Shown here: piece after piece, positions 1 to 62,051 of the stretch
Layout of the letters: each line of letters starts with the position of its first letter
How positions within the stretch are numbered: the stretch's first letter is position 1
Source of the DNA: Cololabis saira
Taxonomy: Eukaryota; Chordata; Actinopteri; Beloniformes; Belonidae
Direction: 5' to 3'
DNA: 64,000 nucleotides
Assembly: GCF_033807715.1 (NCBI RefSeq)
Contig: NC_084599.1
Location: 33,872,750 to 33,936,749, forward strand
Translations under genes and position numbers: made by a program
The notes under the pieces: generated by a model
The model's database searches: none
Told to the model about the DNA's origin: nothing
What the model saw: only the letters and a program-made list of their open reading frames with translations

Positions 1-597
1 AAGGATGGAAGGAAGGAAGGGAGGGAGGGAGAAAGGAAGGAAGGAAGGGAGAAAGGAAGGATGGAAGGAAGGAAGGGAGGGAGAAAACAAGGAAGGAAGG
101 AAGGAAGGAAGGAAGGAAGGGAGGAGGGAGGAAGGAAGGAAGGGAGAAAACAAGGAAGGAAGGAAGGATGGAAGGAAGGAAGGAAGGAAGGGAGAAAGGA
201 AGGATGGAAGGAAGGAAGGGAGGGAGAAAAGAAGGAAGGAAGGAAGGAAGGAAGGGAGGGAGGGAGGAATGAAGGAAGGAATGAAGGAAGGAAGGAAGGA
301 TGGAAGGAAGGAAGGAAGGAAGGGAGAAAACAAGGAAGGAAGGGAGAAAGGAAGGAAGGAAGGGAGGGAGAAAACAAGGAAGGAAGGAAGGGAGAAAGGA
401 AGGATGGAAGGAAGGAAGAAAGGAAGGAAGTAAGAAAACAAGGAAGAAAGGAAGGGAGAAGGAAGGGAGAAAACAAGGAAGGAAGGATGGAAGGAAGGGA
501 GGGAGGGAGAAAGGAAGGAAGGAAGGAAGGGAGAAAACAAGGAAGGAAGGATGGAAGGAAGGAAGGAAGGGAGAAAGGAAGGATGGAAGGAAGAGAA
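1..597. repeat. Purine satellite, (GGAA)n with GGGAGAAAACAAGGAAGG units
   Basis: Almost pure G/A on the + strand. GGAA tetramers are interrupted repeatedly by the unit GGGAGAAAACAAGGAAGG and by GGATGGAAGG. The block runs off the left edge of the window, so its true length is unknown. Open frames through it (Glu/Gly/Arg/Lys repeats) exist in all three frames, which is what a tetramer array gives, and are not genes. The same unit recurs at 1316-1795, near 5676-5700 (reverse) and at 41945, as discussed in the findings. Confidence 0.95.
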
Positions 598-1159
598 CAC
601 TCCCAGCGTTTTCATTCTCTCCCATTTGTCTCAGCCCAGTCTAAACAAGCTGCCACGGAGGGGATGGAGGGACTGGCTCGGAAAGAGAGGGATAATTGAG
701 AAGGAGAGAATGATGAATGAAGGGGACGAGCGAGAGATGATGGAAACGGAGTAATTGAGTCGAGACTTTTTGATATTTCTTCCATCTTCTGCCTCTCTCA
801 TCTTCCATTTGACTTTTCTGGGTGGAAGGGGAAGATGGTGGATGCGGGAGGCATCAGTGCTGAAACGAACATCTGGGAAAGAAAAGACGGGCACATGAAA
901 GATGATGGTTTGATTGGGGCACCATTTCCATCCATCCTCAGCCATCTCTAGCTTTTCTTTATTGCTGCTTTCCTTCTGAGCGTATTTGTGCTGAGTCTGG
1001 GACCTAACCGACATTATAAAACCTCCAATTTGCTTCTACAGCTTCGTGTTTTCCATTTATTCATTCAATCACCCATTTTTATCCATGTTTCGACAAATGA
1101 TTCATGGATTGCAGTTAGGTTTTGCATTGATGAGTTGAATAATTGTATTGCCCTCGTGT
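598..1159. other. Intronic DNA, nothing recognised
   Basis: Mixed-composition sequence between two purine arrays. I see no exon of cachd1, no TIR pair and no RNA gene. It lies inside the intron that precedes the first visible exon. Confidence 0.5.
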
Positions 1160-1315
1160 TTTTTTTAAATTTTTTAATAGCTTCCAACTCTTACTGTATT
1201 CAGTTTTATCAGTTAAAAAGATTAGTTTTCCTGAAAGTTGGGGTTTTAAAGTGAAATGCATTACAATAATCCTCTCTTACTTTGCAATAGAGGACTAAAA
1301 AGTTTTGTAGTGGAG
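1160..1315. repeat. Direct duplication, left copy
   Basis: This stretch is repeated in the same orientation at about 1979-2127 with roughly 5% mismatches and a few indels. Both copies carry the core CTGAAAGTTGG and end in AGTGGAG. The copies bracket a purine satellite plus a hAT-B fragment. Confidence 0.85.
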
Positions 1316-1795
1316 TGGAACGAAGGAAGGAAGGGAGAAAACAAGGAAGAAGAGAGGAAGGAAGGAAGGAAGGAAGGAAGGAAGGAAGGAAGGAAGGAAG
1401 GAAGGAAGGAAGGAAGGAAGGAAGGAAGGAAGGAAGGAAGGAAGGAAGGAAGGAAGGAAGGGAGAAAACAAGGAAGGAAGGAAGGGAGAAAACAAGGAAG
1501 GAAGGAAGGGAGAAAACAAGGAAGGAAGGAAGGGAGAAAACAAGGAAGGAAGGAAGGGAGAAAACAAGGAAGGAAGGGAGAAAACAAGGAAGGGAGAAAA
1601 CAAGGAAGAATAGAGGAAGGAAGGAAGGAAGGAAGGAAGGAAGGAAGGAATGGAGAAAACAAGGAAGGAAGGATGGAAGGGAGAAAACAAGGAAGGAAGG
1701 GAGAAAACAATGAAGAAGGAAGGAAGGAAGGAAGGAAGGAAGGAAGGAAGGAAGGAAGGAAGGAAGGATGGATGGATGGATGGATAGATAGATAT
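1316..1795. repeat. Purine satellite between duplicated flanks
   Basis: GGAA tetramers with many GGGAGAAAACAAGGAAGG units, ending in a short GGAT then GATA run. The unit is the same as in 1-597. No coding potential: the overlapping Pro-Ser-Phe-Leu and Lys-Glu-Gly frames are artefacts of the tetramer. Confidence 0.95.
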
Positions 1796-1978
1796 GAGCC
1801 AATAAGCATTTAGTATTGTTTTAGAGCATTGTTTTGGGGGCTCCAAAGACTGAATGTGGTGATAGATTTTTAGTTACAAAGGTGGAGTTGAATTGGTATT
1901 TTTTTTTTATCCTCATTTTTATCGTTATCGGGATAAATGCCAGAAATTATCGTGATACATTTTGTGATATATTCTTTT
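1796..1978 (-). mobile_element. Fragment of the satellite-bearing hAT-B element
   Basis: From about 1855 the sequence (GTGGTGATAGATTT, then AAGGTGGAGTTGAATTGG, then TTATCGTGATACATTTT) matches the terminal part of the complete hAT-B copies at 5140-5884 (inverted) and 53870-55076. The outer TIR is missing, so this copy is truncated or was moved without its end. Confidence 0.75.
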
Positions 1979-2127
1979 GTTTTTTTAAATAGCTTCCAAC
2001 TTTTACTGTATTCAGTTTATCAGTTAAAAAGATTCGTTTTCCTGAAAGTTGGCGTTTTAAAGTGAAAAGCATTACACTAATCCTCTCTTACTTTTGCAAT
2101 AGAGGACTAAAAAGTTTTGCAGTGGAG
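1979..2127. repeat. Direct duplication, right copy
   Basis: Second copy of the 1160-1315 segment in the same orientation, starting at TTTTTTAAATAGCTTCC and ending AGTGGAG. The 5% divergence indicates an older event than the similar pair at 51032/52071. Confidence 0.85.
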
Positions 2128-3122
2128 GAACTTTGCACATTTTCTCTCTTGAGAGAAGTTGCTTTGTATCTGTTTGGGTGCAAAGCCTTTGCAGGGCTGC
2201 AAAAACAAACTAAAAATATCTTAAAAGTCGTTCTATTTTGGTGGGACTCGGGGGGCCGTCGGGCTGAAAGCGACCCGTGTTGCTCTTGTGGCTGGTTTCA
2301 ACACGCTCTTCAACGGGGTTGTGCCTCACTGGGATCCCTCGTTGCGCTTGAGCTCGGAGGAATCCATCGCAACACGTTTCTGGATCAGCGCCAAGTGAAC
2401 TGCCGACTGCATCCAGCTGCGCGTTGCAAGTCAGGAGAGATGACCAGTTTAAGAGTATGTTTCTGTAATCAGGCCTATTTTAAGGAGTCTTGCAAGCAGC
2501 AATTGTTAGGCAATTGCATTAAGACAATTGCATTAAGACCAAAGGGAAGGCCCGATTTTGCCTATTAGCTTGTCAATACAATATAAATAAATCTTTAAAG
2601 TAGGGAAGTGGGAGGGTACACTTCTGCAATATTTGGGGAAAATCTCCATTTGCAAGTGTCTTAGCTGTGCGTTTAATACCGATATATCAAAGCAGGTCAC
2701 TGGCAGATGGGCGGGAGTAGGCAGGCCGGAGGAAATGGGCCTCATGTGGGTCCAATTTCCCGGCCTTGTCCATGTGTTTTCTGGGAAGATCTAAACATCA
2801 GTGCAGGAATAGATCACTTTTAACGGGACATATGTGTATGCGGTCCTTCTTCTGCTGTCAACACATCTGAGAGGTTCCTGTTTACACGAGCAGGGCAGAT
2901 GGATGGCATGGCTGGGCAGGGGTGATGTATGATGGGCAGAAAAGGCTCCGTCTCCAATAAGTGTCTTTTGCGGAGGAAATTGAGCTGCCCTTTTAAGTCG
3001 TTTCTAATCCTCCCCAACGCTGGGATTTATCTTATTTTTCTGTCTGACTTGTTTTGGATTTCGGCTCTTGTGACTCGTGTTTGACTTTTGTTTTTCTGTC
3101 TCACCCAAAACAGTAAAAGTAT
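2128..3122. other. Intronic DNA, nothing recognised
   Basis: No exon, TIR or RNA gene could be identified. Short open frames here have no recognisable homology. Confidence 0.45.
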
Positions 3123-3130
3123 ATTGTAAT

Positions 3131-3873
3131 TAGGCCTGTGTTGAAAAAAATCGATTTCCCAATTCTAAATCGATTCTCATATTAATTCCTAAAAATCGAT
3201 TCATATCATGTCTAAATATCTATTTTATTTTTATTTTCATTTTTTTTTTTATTTATGTTTTTTTTTTTCATCATTACATTACAACTTGGTTATTTTTTTG
3301 TTTATCCCCAAAAAAGGAATGTTTTGTTGGACAAGAGAATAACTGGTGCCATGTTTTTGCCTTTAAATATGTTTAAAGGTATGAAAACATTAAAGTTTTC
3401 AGCTATAATTGCATAAATTGTCTATATTTCATTACTTTATATACTGTCTTGGGGTTACATTTGCAAAAAATGCTAAAAACCAAATGCTCAAAAATTAAAA
3501 ACCAAAATGGACCGAAAATGGAACAAATAAAAACGGAACGTGGTAAAAAATAAAACTGATTTCATCGTCTCTGTTTCCTCCCTGGATCTGTTTGGTAATT
3601 CTGACCCACATGATGTTTCTGAAAGCAGTTCTATCAGCATTCTGGGAGCTGATTGGTCCTTACAGCATCATTAGCTGCAATACTTGCTGTTTAATCTCAA
3701 TATAATACTAGTAGTAATATTTTGCATAACTACAGTCATATAATTCATGCAACAGCTCAAAAAACTGTTTTAATAACCCTAACCCAAATCAATATCGGAA
3801 TCGTATCGAATCAAATCTTGACAATCGATTCTGAATCGGAATTGAATCGGAATTGAATCGATCCCCAGCCCTA
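3131..3873 (-). mobile_element. hAT-A MITE, copy 1 (non-autonomous)
   Basis: 743-bp element with imperfect TIRs, TAGGCCTGTGTTGAAAAA at the left and the complement of TAGGGCTGGGGATCGATTC at the right. It is flanked by a perfect 8-bp target duplication ATTGTAAT (3123-3130 and 3874-3881). An 8-bp duplication and TAG-type ends are the signature of the hAT superfamily. It encodes no transposase. Three other copies in this window (10008, 24385, 37100) share the whole interior, including the ACCAATCAGCTCCCAGAATG segment. Confidence 0.92.
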
Positions 3874-3881
3874 ATTGTAAT

Positions 3882-4552
3882 GGCTCTGAAATGTTAGAGA
3901 AGGTGAAAACAAGCCAGGAACCTGGTTTTAAGTAGCAGGTCGTGTTCAGCAGGGTTATGGAAAACCATGTTTGTATTGTTTTATAAGGCGTACAAACCAT
4001 AGTCTGAACAACAAATACTAGCCAAATATCTGATGGATACATGAAGTTGCTAATCGCCCGCAGTGGTTGCTGTATTTTTAATTGTTTACTGAGAAATGTG
4101 ATATTGAAACATCTGGATGAGTTAAACTAAAAATTACAGTCTCACGGGGCTTAAAGAAGATAACGAAATTGGATTTATTGCCATATAACAACTTAATGAA
4201 TTCATCCAGTTTCAGTATTTGAATCCTTTGAAAATGATTCAATTATCATAATGTTGATTTGGAGTCTTATTGACTCGAGGTGACTAAACTGCCATCAGAT
4301 TAAATCAATTAAACAGTATTTTTAACAGCTGCTTAACCGCATTTGAATGAAAACAACAACATCTTGTCATGTCTATGCTTTTTTGTCAATTTTTCTGATT
4401 TTGTCTGATGATGGTGTCCTGACTGGGAAAAAAAAGTCTCCTCCTGACAGACATTGTGGTTCTGAGGAGCAGTAAAGGTCTACTTTAATCAGGAGGGACT
4501 CGCAACACGATGCATTCAAACCTCCCCTCTGTCCTACTCCCTTTTTTGTTTT
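3882..4552. other. Intronic DNA, nothing recognised
   Basis: AT-rich sequence without an identifiable exon, TIR pair or tandem array. Confidence 0.45.
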
Positions 4553-4800
4553 AAGATAAGATAAAGTTTATTGGCCATTTGTACATGTGTTAAAGTACAT
4601 AGGAATTCTTGTGCAGAGGAAACTCAGAGTACAAACATAAGGAGTAAACATTAAAAACTAAAACCACATGATAAAATAACTAACTATCATTAAATATCAG
4701 ACACTTCACCTAAGGATATTGCAAATTTCCCGTTTATTGAACAGAGGTAGGTTAGTCAAGAGGACTGATGGGACTTTGCTGTTGCCGTCAGTCTCACTGT
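4553..4800 (-). mobile_element. Probable LINE 3'-UTR fragment
   Basis: AAGATAAGATAAAGTTTATTGG followed by an AC-rich region resembles the reversed 3' end of a common fish non-LTR retroposon. The assignment rests on general appearance only and no coding part is present. Confidence 0.35.
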
Positions 4801-4930
4801 AGCAGGGAAGAGGCTGTTTTTCCGTACGATGATACTGTCCGTTCTGCTTTGTCTAAGGCTGTACGCAGAGTGTTTTCTCTGTTATTCATCTCCTCCTTCC
4901 TGTTCCTCCCTTTCCGTCGCCTCTCTGCAG

Positions 4931-55421
<50,491 letters not shown>

Positions 55422-58400
55422 TCCTCGGCCCCGCCGGCCGCTGCCCTCACGGGGAGGGAACTCCTTTATTAAAACCTTTTTATTTGTTATTTCTTTTTTA
55501 AAACTGTGCTCTATTAGACTGCACGCGCTGTGGGACGTCAGGGTGGATGGGGATTGCCACACGGTGACTTTAACCCCCACCTAACATCCGGCCTGTAAGC
55601 CCACAGAACACGAGCAGACCCAGGCCAGTACGTGGAAGAAACTGGGATCTTCAGTTTTTCTTCTGAAGGACTTCCGACTCACAAGTCGGAACCACGGCAT
55701 TCACTCACAACTGAGGACGAGCCACCAGTGGACGTTAGGAGCTTTGAGCGGGAACAAAAGTCTTTAATTTCATCGTCCTGCAGGACGACGGATCACCTAA
55801 AGCTGGCTTTGACTCGGCCTCCTGCTCAAAGCGAGCGGGCGGCAGGAAGGGAACAGAGCACTCCTTATTTCGGGGAAAACTGTGGAGCATCTCTATGGAA
55901 GAGTAGAAAAACTTTATTTTAAGACAATGAACTGGATTTATTGGGAATTCAACATATCTTGTATTTCACCTGGACTTTCCTTGGTGCCAATAAGCTCACC
56001 AGACCTGGTTTCCTCGGAGACGTCGGCGCCCGTTAACCCAGAGGAGAGGCTGCCGGGCTCACGCAGGCCTTCGGGAAGATGTCTGGACGTTTTCATGAAT
56101 GTCTGTAAACTTTAATGTCAGAAAAAATGGCGTCAATGCTTCTCCGAACACGGGAGAAACCCCTTTTAAAGAGGAAAATATTATTTTTTCTACTATTTAT
56201 TAAAGCGGTAGATCTTCGGGACGGATGAGGAAGCGACCGGCGGCGCGTCGCTACTCGGGCTCATTATTTTCATCAGTTTTTAATTTTCCTAGAAAGGTGG
56301 TTGCTCTTTTTAGTTTTCATTTTGAGAACACGTGCACGCAGAGACAAGGTCATAATCAGGAGCTCATTCACGGTCTCTTTTTAAAATTAATTTTCAGTTC
56401 ATGTAACCAGAACCAGCCTCCCTCCTTTCCTCTAGAGGACTCCACTTCTTCTTATCTAACACTCAGATAGTTACTTACTAGGCACATCTGCACAGTAAAT
56501 GAGATCCAAAGCTGCCCCCCCCCCCCCCCCCCCTTTTTTACACTACAAGAGATTTTAGTTGAGTTATATGACATGCACATAAACAATGGTGACATTAGAA
56601 ACACCTCTCAGTGTAATGTCAGTCACTGCACCATTATTTCTTATTGCAATGGTCTTAATATGTTGACTATATCACCCAAACAAATTGAACATTTGCAGCT
56701 TTTTAAGGAGAAATTCTGTGGCCGAGCTGCTGCGTTGTCTCACGTTATCGTGACGGTGTACAGAAAAGAGGCCAAGGACCTAAAATCTGCGAGGAAATCA
56801 GCTGCCGTCAAACACGTACGGCTGTTCTTAGAAACATGAAAACAATGAGCCTTCATCACATCCTGTGTCAGAGCCGGCGGGAGGAAGTGGTCGCTCTCCG
56901 ATCGCTCCGTGGTCGCTCTGGCAGCCACGTGTCGTCAGCATTAGGAGGCAGATCCGCCACGCTCACGGAGGAGGAAGATGGAGGCCAACACCAGCAGAAC
57001 ATGCACCGGGGATTTGGGTTCGGTGGGATGAACGAGGACCCTTTAAAGTCGTCCCGAGGAACCTGCAGAACCGGAGGGATGTTCTGAGTAGTCAAAATGT
57101 TTTTTTTTTTAAAATGACAGAATGTTTGTTTCACTACAACCTTTTGCCTCTGAGGTCAAGCTGATGCTCTTGTGAATGCTACGTTGAGGTTGCGTATTGC
57201 TGGATATTCTGCAGAGTTTCCAGGAATGCACCGCGATGCAGTTTCCCTCTTCTCAGAGAGAGTAAAAGAGGTGAAGATGCTGCTGCGCAGAGTTTACACA
57301 CATCTGTCGGCTCCTCTGAGGTTAACCACTCAAAATGTGTTTTCTACATGTCTGGTTTAACGTGTGCGAGTGTGTGAGAGTGTGTGTGTGTGTCAGAGCG
57401 TGTGAATGAGGGTGTGAAATCAAAGTGTGATGCGCCTGGAACATTTTCATTAAATGCATTATTTTTCAAAGATAGTATTAGAAAATTATAGATGAAACTA
57501 TTATGATCAAGAAATCCACTTATTTTTATTCTGATGAGGAGTCACCTGACCCGATCTGTGCTTTGTGATTTTGATTGTCCAGCTGATCAGATCCTGTCAG
57601 CGCGTGCCATCCATGTCTCCCCCGGGTGCCAAAACGTTTGTCCTTCAAGTGTAAATACAGAATCACAAATTAGCTGTCGGTGTCCTTCAGACTACTTTTT
57701 ATTTTTTTAAAGTGTTGGTAAGACATGATGTATGCTTCACATGACGCTCAGATATTTGGGTTGATATTGTCTGTTCACGGTGTCTCGATATATTTTTTTG
57801 ATGCCTTGGATGATTTTTTCAGGCTTATTTTCCTTTAGGTCCATATTGGATGGAAGTCAGTACTTGGAAACTTTAATACACACTTTTACTGTATGTTTCA
57901 AAGAATTCTAGTTTTTAAAGAGTTATTGTTTTTATTCAAGATGTCTATGAAAGCTCTCCTCCTCCTCCTCCTTTTGTCTGTTTTTCTTTTGTGATCCCAG
58001 AACCACAGCTTTTAGTTGATCAGAACCAGAGTGTTGGAGCTGATGTGGGATGTTCGTGAGCAGCGCTGCTGCTGCTGCTTTGACTTTCGGCCACATTGAA
58101 GCCATTTTTATGAGCTCACTTTAGGTTTAATTTATCTGCACAAGTGCAATCAGTCATCTGAGAGATGCTAAAAACTGACTTACTCTTGTTCCTTAAAGTA
58201 CTACCACTCAAAGACCGCTCACGTCTTGTATTTCATTCTTTCCCCCGTATAAATATATATATATTTTTTAACCATGATCCCCATTACATGCTGTTATCAG
58301 CAGGTAAAAACTGGTAAGTCATTAGTCATTTATAAAAAGGTACACGAGTCAGTCAGCGGTTCAATCTTTCGATCAAAAACATCCTTGCCAGCGTCTTAGA

Positions 58401-58660
58401 ATAAGTTTGAGTCAGTGTTTTTTTTTTTCCTTTTTTTTTTTTTTGTTATTATTCCCGGAGAGCTTTCTAACAGTATTTACCAGCTGTTGTAAACAAGTAT
58501 ATATGTATGTATACAGAACACTCTGAAGGAATGTGTGTACCCCCCCACCCTCCCTCCCATGTATCGTATCAAATTATCAAATTGAGATTTATTGCAATGT
58601 CAGTGTGATAAAGTCCATTTTACACATAAATTGTGTTGTTTTTGTCCTTTATACAGAATT
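55422..58660 (+). other. cachd1: Probable cachd1 3'UTR and downstream unique sequence
   Basis: Mostly free of recognisable transposons, unlike the introns, as expected of a long 3'UTR. ATTAAA hexamers are at 55468, 56199 and 57449. There is no canonical AATAAA until 58718, which lies in a repeat. The true cleavage site cannot be decided from sequence; 57449 is a reasonable candidate. A C18 run is near 56515. Small open frames here have no supporting homology. Confidence 0.5.
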
Positions 58661-58671
58661 TAAAGCACACC

Positions 58672-59416
58672 CAGTACTGGAGTTGAGGGGGGATGAGGGG
58701 GATGGCATCCCCCCTGAAATAAAAACAGTCAAAATCATCCCCCCTGTAAAACTGCAATCCCCCCTTTCCAGCCCTTATGTCATTCCATCAATGAATGTGG
58801 TTTTACTGCTATTTCAACATTTAGAGTCATCACCAGAAAAATAACTAATTTGACAATTTTCACCTGTTTCAAGTACATTTTCACTTGAAATAAGTAGGAA
58901 AATCTGCCAGTGGGACAAGATTTATCTTATTACAAGCAAAAAAATCTTGCTCCACTGGCAGATTTTTCTACTTATTTCAAGTGAAAATCTACTTGAAACA
59001 GGTGAAAATTGTTGTTTTTTCCAGTGATGAGTCTTGTTTTAAGTGTAATGAGATTTTTTTACTAAAATGAGACATTTTAACTAGAAATAAGACAAATATT
59101 GTTATTAAGATTTTGAGTTTTTGCAGTGATCCATTTTACTTATCCTGTGAAGGACAGAGTCATATTGATAAGTTCAGAAAACTGTTTTTTATTGTTGTGT
59201 TTTGATGTATTTGATGTAAGCCCAGTGGATATTTAAAGCTTACAGAAGGCTGCATTTAACTGCTGCTATGTCATTCCTGCAGTATTTCTGCAGGTGTTTT
59301 GGTCAGTGCTATTATTTGTAATATATTATATTATTTGTAATCAGCACAAATTATCTGTCCCAATATGATAAAATCCACCATCCCCCCTGATTTTATTTTT
59401 TACAACTCGAGTACTG
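58672..59416. mobile_element. Degraded hAT-like element with a long hairpin
   Basis: From CAGTACTGGAGTTGAGG to the complement of CAGTACTCGAGTTG. The flanks AGCACACC and AGTACACG match in 6 of 8 bases. Repeated CATCCCCCCTG motifs lie near both ends. A hairpin with arms of about 70 nt occupies 58854-59012. Confidence 0.65.
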
Positions 59417-59424
59417 AGTACACG

Positions 59425-60071
59425 TACTTGGTGACTTCCTGATGTCAGAGAATTAAACACTAATAAAAGTTGGGGTAAACTCGCTGGTCCTTATCGGTGG
59501 GTATAAACGGCTGGGAGGACAAACTGAACTCCTGACCTGACCGCTCGTTCACCTGAACTCCAGTCCAATCCAGTCGTCCCGATTTACGTGTCACAGTCTG
59601 AGGCTCGGAAGAAAAAAACTGAAACCGTTAAAACAAAGCTTAATACCAGGGAGTTTTGTGCCATCAGATTGATTATTGACGCATTTAGGTGGCTCTTTTC
59701 CTTCAGTTTTGCACGAGAAAATGCCTTTAAAAGGAGATGTCCCCTGTTTTTGGCACCGTTTCCCTGAAGCCTGATGGTCTTAAAACGATTCATTAAAATC
59801 CAATTAAAGGCTGGTAGCTTCCTCCGTCCAAGTGCGCTTCGGTGTTTCAGTGAACAAAACCTCCCCTCTTTTAATCCGTTGTTCCAAATTTGCGTATCAT
59901 TTGCCAAAATGGCTGTTTTGTTATGTTAAGAGACCGGATTCCCACGCTGGGAACCAGGAAGCTCATCTTTAGTGGACTTTATGTCCCTGTGCGAGTGTTT
60001 TAACCTGGCCCAGTATTGGGAGTAATCTGATTCCCTTCCAGCTCGTATCGTGGGCTCTGGTTCATCCAGGG
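59425..60071. other. Intergenic, nothing recognised
   Basis: No exons or element ends found. Confidence 0.4.
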
Positions 60072-60717
60072 CAGGGGTCGGCAACCCAAAATGTTGAAAG
60101 AGCCATATTGGACCAAAAACACAAAAAACTAATATGTCTGGAGCCGCAAAAAATGAAAAGTCTTGTATAAGCTTTAGAATGAAGACAAATGGTGAAAGGA
60201 GAAATGTCGAAAAAAAGTCAAAATGTGGAGAAAAAAGTCAAAATTTAGAGAAAAAAGTCAAAATGTTGAGATTAATGTTGAAGTACAATCTCGAGAAAAA
60301 AGTTCAAATGTTGAGAAAAAAGTGGAAATGTCGAGAAAAAAGTCGAAATGTCGAGATTAAAAAAGAAAGGAAAAAGGAAGAAAAAAAAGTAGGAAAAAGA
60401 AAAAAAAGTGGAAAAAAGGAAAGAAAGAAGAAAAAAGAAAAAAAAAACAAGAAAAAAGAAAAAAAAGGAAAAAGAGAAAAAAAGAGAAAATAAAGACAAA
60501 GAAAGAGGAAAAAAAGAAGAAAAAAGGAAAAAAAGAAGAAAAAAGAAAAAAAAACAAGAAAAGAAAGAAAAAAAGGAAAAAAGAGAGAAAAGAAGGAGAA
60601 AGAAAGAGAAAAAAAGGAAGAAAAAAAGGTGAAACATTTTTTAAAAAGCTCCAGGAGCCACTAGGGCGGCGCTAAAGAGCTGCATGCGGCTCTAGAGCCG
60701 CGGGTTGCCGACCCCTG
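60072..60717. mobile_element. hAT-E element, copy 3
   Basis: 646 bp from CAGGGGTCGGCAACC to GGTTGCCGACCCCTG with a perfect 8-bp duplication ATCCAGGG (60064-60071 and 60718-60725). It has an AAAAAGTCAAAATGTTGAGA-type array and a long GAAAAA-rich run (60360-60630). It is in the same orientation as copy 1. Confidence 0.94.
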
Positions 60718-60725
60718 ATCCAGGG

Positions 60726-61475
60726 GATATTCAGGACGCCGACGCTCCCAAAAGCTGCCCTTCAGATACCCGTTAGTTACCCTTCCTTGGACAGTAGTAA
60801 CTCTGCCGAAACTGTGATTTATCCCAAAGTGAGATAACCAAATTACATCTGAGGCTTTTATTGATGGCTCGGTAAAACACTCCCCTAACAATACTCTTCA
60901 TTCCCGTCCTCCTTGTTGAGAAATGGCTCTTTTTAATATTAAAGCCGTGTTTCAGCAACAACCAGCACTTGAAAAGAGCTGCGCTGTCTGCAACGCTTCA
61001 AGCTGCAGGTCAGAGTTCAAGCCATCTGTGGGCAGAGGAAGAATGGCGCTCCCGCCGGTTGGACTATCAGTTATTTATGAGGCCTGTCTGTGCATATGGT
61101 GTTTCCTGCCAGGGGATCTGGGAGACAACCACAGATGGAGAGGAAACATGCTCCAGACACAATATAGCTAAAGGTTGCTCTGGTCGGCGGGTGGACAGAG
61201 CAGCGTGTAGGTTTACGGCCTAAAGAAAAGAAACAAGGGGTTAACATGCCATCTGGGGAAAGTGTCTGTCTGTGCTCAGCTGAAAAACTGTGGTAGATTC
61301 CTTGTATTTCTTTGATTCCTCTCATCTATCCTCAAACAAATACCTGCCCTCCCTCCCATCTTGAATAACTTATTGAGTGGTGACTCATTTTAAAGTAAAT
61401 GCAAGCAAATAAAAGTGTATTACACAACAACTGTATCTTCGCCACATGCACGAGGACTAGTAAAGCCCAGTTGTA
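60726..61475. other. Intergenic, nothing recognised
   Basis: No coding or repeat structure recognised. Confidence 0.4.
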
Positions 61476-61483
61476 GTAGTAGG

Positions 61484-62043
61484 CAGAGGTGTTAAAAGTA
61501 TTCACATTCATTACTCAGGTAGAAGTATAGATACTAGAGTTTAAAAATACTCCTGTAGAAGTTGAAGTATCAACTCAAGTTTTTTACTCAAGTAAAAGTA
61601 TAAAAGTACTGGTTTCAAAACTACTTAAAGTATAAAAGTAAAAGTAAGTATTGTAATGGTGCAAAAAGTCAAACTTCAGAGGCATGTTATCATTTATCCT
61701 AACCTTTATTGGAATGTACATCCAAGTTTAGTTGCAGGAATCTGAGGGAACAGATGTAAGAACAAAACTGGACAAGAACATCTGAAACAACCACAACCAA
61801 ATTCACTCTATCCGGATGGAGCAATTTAACTGGATAGTTTTTTTTAAAAGGCTGAAATGAAATAGAGTAACAAAGCTGTTTTTAAAATGTAAGGAGTAAA
61901 ACGTACGGATAATTGCGTGAAAATGTAAGGAGTAAAAGTAAAAAATCGTCTGAAAAATGATTACTCCAGTGAAGTATAAATAACCAAAATGTCTACTTAA
62001 GTAAGGTAACGAAGTATTTGTACTTCGTTACTTGACACCTCTG
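61484..62043 (+). mobile_element. hAT-C MITE, copy 3, internally deleted
   Basis: 560 bp from CAGAGGTGTTAAAAGTATTC to TTGACACCTCTG with a perfect 8-bp duplication GTAGTAGG (61476-61483 and 62044-62051). About 140 bp of the family interior is missing after 61645. Confidence 0.95.
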
Positions 62044-62051
62044 GTAGTAGG

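Noticed and set aside
5..699. Long open frames in the GGAA arrays (Glu-Gly-Arg-Lys repeats), also at 1256-1813, 51108-52093 and 53968-54431
   Set aside because: A tetramer repeat without stops is open in every frame; overlapping frames on both strands are all open and none shows non-repeat protein sequence or start context.
1..4930. Missing 5' exons of cachd1
   Set aside because: I searched for the segment that precedes VLADNL (with its conserved Cys and Asn-rich motifs) in all + frames and saw no match; the upstream exon must lie before this window.
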